Shown here in pieces: positions 1 to 8,837 of a stretch of DNA of 64,000 nucleotides. The position numbers were made by a program, and so were the translations under genes. The notes under the pieces are model-generated. The model ran no database searches. It saw nothing but the letters and a program-made list of their open reading frames with translations, and was not told where the DNA came from. How positions within the stretch are numbered: position 1 is the stretch's first letter; each line of letters starts with the position of its first letter. The stretch is from Symbiodinium microadriaticum (taxonomy: Eukaryota; Sar; Dinophyceae; Suessiales; Symbiodiniaceae), in assembly GCA_001939145.1 (NCBI GenBank), contig LSRX01000595.1, positions 143,000 to 206,999 on the forward strand, written 5' to 3'.

Positions 1-221
1 CGAGGCCTCCACTCCTCGTGGTCAGAACTCGCGGGGCTGGAGGACCTGTAACGGGCGGGGCTGCGGGAGGGGCTCGGAGAGGTCGTGGGAGGAAGGCGGC
101 CAGGCTGCCAGGCCCCGCCGGCGCGCGACACCTCCCCTTCGAAGAGGACAAAGAGGCTGCGGCTCTCGTCCCAGACGGCCTCGAGCTGCACACCTCCCAA
201 AGTAAGAAGGACGCGTTCCAT
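1..221 (-). CDS. Partial CDS of unknown function, possibly retroposed
   Basis: A reverse-strand frame opens at the ATG at 219-221 and stays open to the window edge (73 codons), so the gene continues to the left. The first 30 residues (start MERVLLTLGGVQLEAVWDES) look like a folded beta-rich segment. A Ser/Pro/Arg-rich low-complexity stretch with repeated SPS and SRS motifs follows. I do not recognise the family. No stop and no obvious splice site interrupts it. The spliced-leader relic at 266-281 lies just upstream in the same orientation, which supports both the start and a retroposed origin. Codon use is GC-rich compared with the flanking DNA. Confidence 0.5.
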   Translation of the reverse strand, partial: MERVLLTLGGVQLEAVWDESRSLFVLFEGEVSRAGGAWQPGRLPPTTSPSPSRSPARYRSSSPASSDHEEWRP

Positions 222-265
222 GCGGCAGCGCTAAGAAGCCAGCTGCAGCTAAGGAAGCCCCCCAA

Positions 266-281
266 CTTGAGCCAAAATGGC
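266..281 (-). other. Relict dinoflagellate spliced-leader (DinoSL) fragment
   Basis: Read on the reverse strand, these 16 bases equal the 3' part of the conserved 22-nt dinoflagellate spliced leader (GCCATTTTGGCTCAAG). The first six leader bases are not matched. Trans-splicing adds the leader to mRNA, so a genomic copy directly upstream of an open frame is the known mark of an mRNA that was reverse transcribed and reinserted. The reverse-strand frame that opens at 221 lies 45 bases downstream, as expected. A 16-base match by chance in 64 kb is improbable. Confidence 0.75.
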
Positions 282-472
282 CTGAGCCACGGGCACATGC
301 ATGTGGTCATTCTCTTGTGATGTGGTTGGTGTACAAACACATTGTATTTGCAACATTCGAGCATCCGCAAGCTACCGCGTTTATTGCACAAGCGCGCTTG
401 GTCATGCTGCCTGCACATGTGAAACACTTCTCCCGGGGGTCTGCCGGTGTTGTTGACGAGGTTGGTCGCCTG

Positions 473-680
473 TCACTGACTTGCACGAGAACGGCGAGAT
501 TTGGCTTCCACTGCGACCGCATCTGCCTCTTGCGTTAGCTCGGGCACAAGCGACGCGACAAGTTGTCTCTCAGCCGCATCTTGCAACATATTGCTAAGGT
601 CGGACGTGTTCATCTTTGCCATGTCAACATCATCAGATAGATTGGGCGCTGGCAAGAAGAAGCGCAGTGCATCGTCCAAC
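473..680 (-). CDS. Possible terminal exon, unknown protein (reverse strand)
   Basis: The last 60 or so codons of a reverse-strand open frame read like coding sequence. They are acidic and helical with evenly spaced hydrophobic residues (around DMAKMNTSDLSNMLQDAAER) and a stop at 473-475. The upstream part of the same frame (to 895) is Arg/Cys-rich and less protein-like, so the exon boundary is probably near 680. It would be the end of a gene lying in tandem upstream of the partial gene at 1-221. No family is recognised, and the call rests on composition only. Confidence 0.25.
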
Positions 681-1255
681 ACTTGGCCCCGCCTGTGCTG
701 CGAGCGGCAGCCACGTCCGCTTGGACGAGACGCTGGTGGGCGGCTTTCGCCATAGCGGTGCAAGCGGGCACAGAGCACGGCCCTCGGCAGCCTGTGGCCC
801 GTTCGGCCACAGCCAGTGGCCGGGCCCAGAGCTGGACCGCGTGTTTGAGTTTGTTTTTTTCTTCGCACGTTTCCTCCGGAAGCCCAGAGTCGCAACCGTC
901 CGTGCCTACCATGGTCCTAGCTAGTCCTACCGAGGCGCTCCTGCCAGGGGAAGCGCTGAAAAAAAAAAACCACGAGATTTGACTTCGCCGTTGCGGCGGG
1001 GCCAACCCGGTTGCCGCTGCGCGAGGCTCGCCGAGAGTAGCTTGTGCAGAAAGACGTCATGCAGTCGGAAAAATCCGAGGCCTGAAAAAAAATATATATT
1101 TTACTGAACTGTTTTCTGATGAGTGAATTTTGAACATACGATGCACGCTCGATGCGCATCTAGCTCCCGCAACCAAACCAAGACGTTCGGCGGTCAGAGA
1201 TGCAGTGGTTGCACCTGCACAACCGATGTTGGCTTAGATTCATGCAAAAATCATC

Positions 1256-1570
1256 ATCGGCTTTCCGCTTCATCGGAAAACGAGGTGGGAGTGCGTCTGG
1301 CGTGAGCGATGACGATAGTGCCGGCGACAGTGCTGCAATCTGTGGGGCCGTCCGAATCCATGAAGCCGGCAAACGTGAAGTAGTGAGCTCAATGCGTTCA
1401 AGCTCTTGAAGGTTCGAAACCACGTGCGCTCCGTGCAGCAGCCGTTTCACCTTGGGCCACGACCGTAGCAGAATCAATTTTGTGTAGCTCACCGATGTAG
1501 GACTGGCCTGTCCCCGGCGTTGCACGAGCTCCTTGCGGATGCTGGCTGGCAGAAGGCTCCTCAAGCCAGC
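1256..1570 (-). CDS. Possible internal exon, unknown protein (reverse strand)
   Basis: A reverse-strand frame open from 1750 to 1160 has a protein-like middle part. It holds a Leu/Arg-rich helical segment (LLRSWPKVKRLLHGAHVVSN), then a Pro/Ser/Leu segment and a basic patch MKRKADDD. It may belong to the same gene as the terminal exon near 473-680, in which case this is an upstream exon. No domain is recognised and no splice sites could be fixed. A forward-strand frame at 1801-2124 overlaps its 5' end only partly and is an alternative reading of the neighbouring DNA. Confidence 0.25.
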
Positions 1571-1749
1571 CCCCCCCTGCCCGTGCTTGGAGCACCGTAG
1601 GCCGGCGCTGACACCGGCACTTGGACCCTGTTTGGAGTTGCCGTTGCGAACGCGTGTATAAAAAAAAACATAAACAGGAAAAGGTGACGTGCGTCCAAAA
1701 ATCAAAACTTCAAGTTGTATGCAGGGTTTCGGAAGATAATGTCGTAACA

Positions 1750-2840
1750 AGTTGCGCCTGAAGCTTGGAGCCGCGAAGTGGCCAGTCTCGCGATGCAGTC
1801 ATGAGTGGTGTGTTGAGCGTCGAGCTGGGCAATACGGATAACGAACCGGAGGGTCCCAAACTAATCAGATTTTTGTTTACGCCACAAGAGTTGGAGCATG
1901 GTTTTTTAAATGTGCGGGCCCACCACATGCGAGATCCGCGGAGGCGCGGCAGGCATTTCCGTCGTGTTTCGCTGTCAGGGGCTTTGACATTCATGAATTT
2001 GCATGCAACTGACCGAGGTTTTTCCAACGTGTTGCAAAAGCTGTGTGCCTCGTCTTATGCATGGCGCATGCCAGAGTTATTGTTGCTTTTGGTTCATGCA
2101 CTAAATGACGACGGCACTGGCTGATGCGCAAAGTAAACGACACCGAACCGTTTACAGTTTAAAGGATAGCAGTCACATAGATTGTATGAGCAACAGGGAC
2201 AGCTCTCCACACCCTAGCAGGAACACAATCACAAAGACGTTGTGAAATGATGTTGATGTGTGCTGCGTGCAAGTAGGAATATTTGCATGTGCATCCAACG
2301 GAACCCCCATCACTTCAGAACACCAATATGACACGTGAAGACGACTAGACGAGGTAGTAGTAGTGAGTAGTCTCGGCGTCGGCGTCGTCGTAGTAGTCAG
2401 TGGCAGCATTAAATACAGTAGCAGCACCACTGGCAGCAGCAGTCGCAGTAGAAGTAGCAGCAGCCGGGCAGGGTTAACAGTACCAGTCACATCCTGTTGT
2501 GCTTTGTGTTTTCCTGTCCGTGTGTATGCTGGCATTAAGGCCTATCTCAAAAAGGAGCGCGGCGTTTGTGGTCATGACATTGACTGCGACATCCGCCCCT
2601 TGTCTCGTGAAGGTGAACGGCACGAATCATGCATCGAAGTTTGTTGATTGTGACAGGTGCCAATGAAGCCGTTTGTCCACCTTGGTATTGGAAGTCCGCA
2701 TCAGCATGGCCAGAAAATTTCCACGAAGAAGTTGGTGGAGCTTATGTGAAAGAGTAGCTTCGGCTCGATCTGGTGGTTGCTAGACTTTGTGTGTGGCGTG
2801 TCGGGCATTGCATGTTGTGGGTTATCCGCACGTGTCCAGG
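1750..2840. other. Strand-switch interval, no firm gene
   Basis: Between the last plausible reverse-strand exon and the first firm forward-strand exon (PARP) no recognisable gene was found. A forward frame at 1801-2124 (108 codons after its ATG) could be coding, but no family is recognised. The block 2355-2465 is an imperfect trinucleotide tract built from GTA, GTC and GCA units. Genes point away from this interval on both sides, which makes it a divergent switch. Confidence 0.4.
2355..2465. repeat. Imperfect GTA/GTC/GCA trinucleotide tract
   Basis: Runs of GTAGTAGTAGT, GTCGGCGTCGTCGTAGTAGT and AGCAGCAGTCGCAGTAG follow one another with interruptions. The open frames across it translate to Ser- or Val-rich nonsense and are not taken as genes. 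Confidence 0.6.
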
Positions 2841-3927
2841 ATGGGCACAAAGATCCTTCGGCGCAGACTCCCAGACTGGGAAGTGGTTCAGTGCCAGCGA
2901 ATTGAGGATGCTCTTTTGTGGGAAAAGTACACCGCCAAGCGAGCGCAGCCTCATGCCGGCACTGGAATCAGAGGTCTTCGGAACTTCGTTCGATTCAGAT
3001 CACGATCTTTGCGGCCAGGCTTCGAGACAAGTCCGTCAGTTGCGCACATGTCTCACCTGATGCTTGGATGCATGAAACAGTGGCGGCAATGTGCTTTAGA
3101 CGGTCCACTGATAGCATGTCTTGTGCCGTTATGTTTGTGCCTGTGTGCCTTGAGCAGGAAACCGCCGAAAGCATTCAATACTCCGCCAACACCACCTTGG
3201 ACCACAAAGTCAACGAGGTCTGGTTGCTCCATGGTCCACTGCCAGAAGGTTTAGCCTGAGGGTTTCACCCTTTCGACGTGACTTGGGCGCCTCGTTGTCA
3301 GAGTTTTCCCTGCCAATGCGAGGAACATCGGAAGAAGCAGCTATAGCGATTTCCCGAAGCAATTTCTTGCCCAGCAGTGGTGGATGCTTCGGATCTGGTA
3401 TTTATTTCGCAGATGATGCCAAGAAAAGCAATCAGTATGCAAAAGGCAGGACGGACCCTCTGACTTGAGCTGGCTGGCGGGACATGGATTTGGAAGTAGC
3501 CCGTGTTCACAGACAGCACGCTTTGGACTGAACAACCTCTGCGTGCAAAAGCCGTACTGTAGCCAAGGAGGATGACTGCAAGATCATGCTCCTATGCAGA
3601 GTCACTCTGGGCAATGTAAAGATGCTGCCTAAGGGCCAAGATAGAAGTGCTGATCGATTCGCTGATGATCCAAACGTGGACGCTTGCTTCATTTGACAAG
3701 TCCCTCGCTGCGCTGCTCATATATCCGACTCACCAAGCCATCAGGATTCCATATTGGGCTGCACTGACACGCGGGAGTTCGTTGTGTACGACACCTCGCA
3801 GATTTATCCTGAGTACATCATGCTCCTTGTCAAAGCAGTCGTGCATTGGTACGTGCTCGTGGTTTCGTGCTGCGAGTGCATGCTGCGACTTTCCAGGTAC
3901 TACAGAGAATCCAGCAAGCTTGCTTGA
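2841..3927 (+). CDS. Poly(ADP-ribose) polymerase catalytic domain, multi-exon
   Basis: PARP enzymes transfer ADP-ribose from NAD+ to proteins. Readable exons in order: 2841-about 2950 (DWEVVQCQRIEDALLWEKY, the typical entry to the PARP fold); about 3150-3233 ending NEVWLLHG; 3323-3445 continuing TSEEAA and GCFGSGIYFADDAKKSNQYA; 3563-about 3680 (DCKIMLLCRVTLGNV); 3745-3927 (DTREFVVYD, IYPEY, then a stop). The intron 3234-3322 (GT-AG) joins CAT-G to GA-ACA and restores the HGTS motif exactly; 3446-3562 has a GC donor. The His of HGTS, the Tyr of GIYF and the Glu of REFVVYD form an apparent H-Y-E triad, the form associated with chain-building PARPs. The N-terminal part and any extra domains are not located. 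Some exon ends, and whether a short intron lies at 3838-3900, are uncertain. Confidence 0.85.
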
Positions 3928-4234
3928 ACCAGCGCGAGCCCAGTGCTGAAAAAACAACGCCCATGATTGCAAGCAGCTACGTAAGAAGTGAGAGGCATAA
4001 TTTCGTTGTCCGCTTATCCAGACTCGAAGTATCAGGCCTTCTGGCTCAAGCATGATGGTGTGGTAACTTCATGCCACGCCCACTGCATGTCTGCGGCAGT
4101 CGTCGCGCAAAAGGTTGCTGAACTGCGCAGCTTGCTTCAAAAGAAGGTGTACTCAGCTTGATCCAGAGCATGCTCTGTTCTAGTGACAGCATCGGCGCCG
4201 GGCATGTTTTGGCGTCTCTAAGGCGATGATGCGC

Positions 4235-6100
4235 AGAACATAGCACAAGAGCAAAGAAATGAGACGGTGCGAGAAATCTTTGAGCGCCTGGACGTGCCTG
4301 GGCTTCACAGTGTGGCTTGCCTTTCCGTTAGCTGCGCTGGTTTGTGAGATTGTCGCAAGGACAACGGCAGTGGTTCCCTCGACCGATCTGAAGTCAAAAG
4401 TCTCCTGCGGCAGCTCAACAAGGCCATTGCGATCGTGAGTAAAGCTCAGTGGATGTCTTTGTAGCTTTGGCTTGCTCACACGCAGGGCCACCCGCCGACA
4501 GAGGAGGAGCTTACTTTTGTCATGAAGATGGCAGGTGGGTTTCACTGTAGGAAGGAGAGCACTGAGACGGCTCCGGAGCAGCCCTGTAAGACGCAGGTGA
4601 AGGGTCGGTGCAGCCAGGCAGGACTAGAGCGGCCACTCGTCAAGTGTTGCAAAACTGTCCAGGGAGAGTCCACGTGTTTTTGCGATCCAGTGTATTTTTG
4701 ATCAATCGTTCCATTGAGGATACCAGAAGCCTTGAGATTGGCAGGGACAATCTCATGTCTGCTGTGACATGCTGGCGGATTTACCAATCCTCGTGAGGCA
4801 CTCAGGCTCCACTTCGCTTGCCTGAAAGCATGTGGAAGCTGTTTAGTGGCTGCAGTCTAGACACGTGCTGATGGTCAAGGTTTGCAAATGAAAAAAGTAT
4901 GGGCGTGATACTATTCAAGAGCCTCGCCGCACCTACGGGCACTTGATGACGTCATGTAAGGATTCAGTCCGTGTTCAAGTTGCTCTACAGCCTTCAATCG
5001 GTTTTCAATGTATCTGCTTGTTCGAATATTCAGTATTCACAGTGGATTGATTCACAGATGGTTCTCCGAGAGGAAGGGCTGGTGCAAAAATAAGAATGCT
5101 GAGCACTGCACATGTGCAGTTCATATGGCGATTGTGGAGGCTGTTATGTCATGTTTGGTGATTATGTCTACGTGTGTTACATGCACACCCAAGGAAATTT
5201 GATCCAGAGAGCACCGGAAGGCTAGACCGAGATCAGCTTAAGGCCTGCGCAGACTGTGACCAGCACCAATGGCCTGGCAGTTGGCCATGACGTGGAGTCT
5301 CTTCGAGACCCACTGGCAGTCTATGTGATGCTGAAGGTTTCAGATAGCATGATTTGAAGTTGCTCTCAATTTTCAACCCTACTCCCCACAACGAAAACCC
5401 ATTGCAAACTACCCTGCGGGATTCAGACTGCCTGCTGATGATGCTTCAGGCGCTCCTCGAAGAGCTCAGCGCCGAAGAGGCCTGACTTTCGGGCTCTCTT
5501 GCTGCCGTAGGCTGAGGCAGTTCTTTTTGAGCACATCTTACAGTGGACAGGTTGTGGTTTCTGGCGCCGTTTCGGGTTGTCTAGAATTCACGCAACTCCA
5601 CACCACGACCGCGCACAACACCAGTAACATGTGCGCAGTCGTTTGCTTCCGTCATACAGAGGTTTCATGGATTTTCCTATGCCTCGCGTACTGAAAGCCA
5701 GTGTTGAACTTGCCTTTGGGACTGCCTTGAACGTGCAGTTCGCCCCCAGGACGTGAGTGAGGAGGACGTAGAAGCTTGGCAAAAGTTTCGAGTGCATGCA
5801 GCAACAGCCTGCGGTCCTGATTCATTTGTTGAACGCTTTCACTCTCAAGCCAGAGTTTCCTTGGGCCTTTGCTCCGAGGATTTCGTTCTTGACCGGGCAG
5901 ACATTCTTCGGGACGGAACGATCTCAAAGATGGAGTTGTCTCTTGACTGAGCAGTCGGTGACTAGGCACCGCCACGTCTTTCGGCTCCAAGGAACCAAGC
6001 AATAGCGGCCTGGTATCAGCGGCAGAACATAAAAATCAGTCAGCGTGCTTCGGCATCTCAGAAGAGTACAGTATCTCGGCGGCATCTCGCTGGAGCATAG
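4235..6100 (+). CDS. EF-hand calcium-binding protein, multi-exon
   Basis: EF-hands bind calcium through a 12-residue loop between two helices. Fragments in order: 4240-4296 (VREIFERLDV, entering helix); 4351-4425 (DNGSGSLDRSEVKSLLRQLN, a loop and exit helix with acidic residues at the expected places); 4488-4534 (PPTEEELTFVMKMA, the next helix); 5200-5250 (FDPESTGRLDRDQLKAC, a second loop); 5750-5955 (DFVLDRADILRDGTISKMEL, a degenerate third site); 6006-6100 (AAWYQRQNIKIS, ending TAG at 6098-6100). The last two join in frame as SLAAWYQ if the intron runs from about 5949 to 6005, although its donor is not GT. It lies directly downstream of PARP in the same direction and could even be one transcript with it, but no joining exon was found. 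The 5' end is not fixed. Confidence 0.7.
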
Positions 6101-7450
6101 CTGCGTGAATCTGTCGATGACTCGCCCACTCGCCCAAGACATCCTGAGGTGTGCGCTATACTCTGAGGCTGTTTTACAATTAATGCTTCCCGGGACATGT
6201 GATAACTCCTAGCCCGCGGTCATATGCTTGGCTGTCCACAGCTGCTGCAACAAATTGACACCAAGTTCTGTGTGACGTGTGTTGTAATGACTGACACGAT
6301 TCATAGATGTGCAGCAGCAGAGACCATGACTCTGTATGTTTGAAAGACCCATTGGTTCAGCAAGGTTGTGATAGCTGCATGGAGTTGAGCAAGAAGCAGG
6401 CTTGCCCAAATGTAGGGCTCAGTGAAGAAACAACCTTGACAATCAGACAGTGTCTTTTGCAGGAAGTTTGCATGCATGCTTGAAGCATGCACGCATGATT
6501 TCTTGCACGCTCGTGTTCTGCATCGCGGTGTAACTAACTAGTCCAAGGACCATGTGCTTGTTAAGATTTGCACGGCACCATGTGCTAACATTCCAATGTC
6601 AGGATGAATGTGGAAGCTATTCATGCGTTGAGTTGAGTATGTGTACAACACTGCCATATCAGCACGCTGGCGGTGCAACTTGTTTCACCCGGTGCTGTAG
6701 CGCCCACGTTTCCTCCAGGTTGCAGCTGCAGAAGCACAGGGAAAAGACAAATTTGAGGTAGGACAAGCTTGGTACGACTTGTCTCTTGCGGGGGCCCACT
6801 ATAGGCTGCCGTTGTCCGCTTCCTTGATTCCTGTCGTGTGGAGTGGGTCCGACCTGTTCCTTTTGCCCATTCAAATCCCCATGCATGTCCCTCCTCCGTT
6901 GCCACACGCTGTGGCTTTGTGACTTTCAGGTTGCCTTCTCGGGAGAGCATGCAGTGATGACAGAACCCGTTTCTTGCAGGCCTTGAGCTGTTGGTTGCAC
7001 AGGAAAACTACGTGATTGCTACCAGTTGGCAGCGGAGCGGTCAGCAACAGAGCCATTCTGGAAAGGGCGGCAACAGGCCGGCCAAGGGCCCCAATAGGAA
7101 GGTGAACTTCGTGATGGCCAGAGGGGGACAGACTGCCACTACAGGGATAACGTCGCTGGCATACGCATCTGGAGGAAGTTCCAGAATCTTTGCAGGCATC
7201 ACAGTGTGCGGCTGGACTACAAAATCAATCGGCCGACCCGGGAGGACCACAGACCCCATGTGCCGGCATCGGCGGTGAAGCCAGCCTCCTGAGCCTTGAA
7301 GATGTTCCAATCTGGAAGTGTGTGTTTTGCTGTTATGCTAGCCCTGGGATGTGTAAAGGCAGTGTACCGAGAGCTTCGTGTTCCCGCCTCGAATTTCCCG
7401 ACGAAAGGGGTTGAGGTTCCAGCTCGTCCATATTCAAGGAGGAGTGATAG

Positions 7451-7511
7451 CGACTCGTCACGCATCCACTTCTAGCCCTGATGCAGAGCAAAAGTGCGGA
7501 ATGCGCCTAAG
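7451..7511. repeat. 61-bp direct repeat, copy 1
   Basis: Begins CGACTCGTCACGCATCCACT and ends ATGCGCCTAAG. It matches 7580-7640 with about three substitutions, at an offset of exactly 129 bases. The spacer between the copies is unique sequence. No open frame or mobile-element feature explains it. Confidence 0.85.
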
Positions 7512-7579
7512 TAACATGTTCAGCCCGTCGCGCAGCTTTTAGTGGCCCACCTGCCACACCCGTTGACAAGTCGAAATCG

Positions 7580-7640
7580 CGACTCGTCACGCATCCACTT
7601 CTAGCCTTGATGCGGAGCTAAAGTGCGGAATGCGCCTAAG
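7580..7640. repeat. 61-bp direct repeat, copy 2
   Basis: Second copy of the repeat at 7451-7511. Differences lie at the centre (CTTGATGCGGAGCTAAAG against CCTGATGCAGAGCAAAAG). Confidence 0.85.
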
Positions 7641-8837
7641 GGTTGGAACATGATGTAGTTTGAGCGCAAGCCGCTGTTGAAAGTACTGCACCAGATGGAA
7701 ACAAGCGAGGGTCATGACAGGTGAGGCAACAGTACGCCCACAAGTTTTTGACAACCAATCCCTCGTTGCACGATACATTAGCACGAATCATAAGTTTAGG
7801 CTTGCTTCGCCTGCAAGAAAAGGCTCGGCCGGCTCGGCCAAAGACGGAAGGCAAACTAAGATAAAAGAAAAGGAAGGTTAACACAGCAAGAAAGGCAACC
7901 AACGGCAATTCCGGCAAATGAGATTCAAAGGGTTGAGGCCGGCCCGTGCCATCCCACGCCCAGCGGGGAAGTTCGACCCTATTCGCTGCATGTTTTCGGT
8001 TGCCTTCGACGGTAAAATGCTCTGCACGATTCGGAAATTACAAGAAAAGCGCACGGCGCTGTTGGCGAACATAAACAGACCCTGCCCTTGAAGTTTCGCG
8101 TCACCTTCGTATCACCCGCAGGTGCCCAGATCCCCCATTGCACCCTGTGGTTGTCCCACACAGCATGGCTCAAGTCAGCCCGCGCCAAGACCGGCGCCGA
8201 AGCAGCAGCCTGAATGGAGACAAGCACCGCGTCTGCTTTTCCTGATGTTTTTCGCCCAAGGCCGAGGCTTCAGGCCACTGGCATCCCAAACGAAAGGATG
8301 AAGACGTCACTTGACCAAGTTCTCCTCTCGTGACATGGGCTGACCACAGCAGATCAGCTCATGGCTCAGGAAAAAGCCCATCTGTGCAGCGGCACAGGAT
8401 GATTTGGGTGGGGCCGTCAGAAAATTATGTTGCATACGCCATGGGAGCCGAACAGTGTGCTTCAGGTGGAGAGTCCTCGGACGAAGCATCAGAGGCCGGC
8501 AGTAGGAAGCAATCGTCAAATTCAGCCCGCGGCGCCCGAGTGTTGCAACCAGGTGCAGGCCAAGCCGGCCAAAAGACCCACAGCAGTCCCTTCTGTGCCA
8601 AGTTGCAACCTCGGCCTCCAGTCCAGCCGTGAGATGCTTCAAGAGGGCATGCTGTAGCTTTCATGTTGTCATCTTGCCGGTTGTCTCTTCCTGCCTTCTC
8701 AAGCGGCTCGGGGACGGTACCTGAGCCCCAATGCGACCTGCACCCAAGTTTGCCGGAGCCGGCTGAGAGGCCAATTTTGATCAGAAGCTTCGGCTCAGTA
8801 GATTCGTTGAGTCTTTGTGTTTCTGCACCAGGCTCCA

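Larger units (their letters stand above)
6101..8837. other. Region without a recognised gene
   Basis: Short open frames occur on both strands (for example 7041-7310 reverse, a hydrophobic Pro-rich frame around PAKILELPPDAYASDVIPVV, and 6991-7278 forward). None has a family signature. A 61-bp direct repeat lies at 7451 and 7580. The 3' part probably holds the NOP56 upstream region. No TATA-like promoter was identified. Confidence 0.4.

Noticed and set aside
4035..4050. GGCCTTCTGGCTCAAG, resembling a forward spliced-leader 3' end
   Set aside because: Needs a gap and a substitution to match, and does not sit in front of a clear frame.
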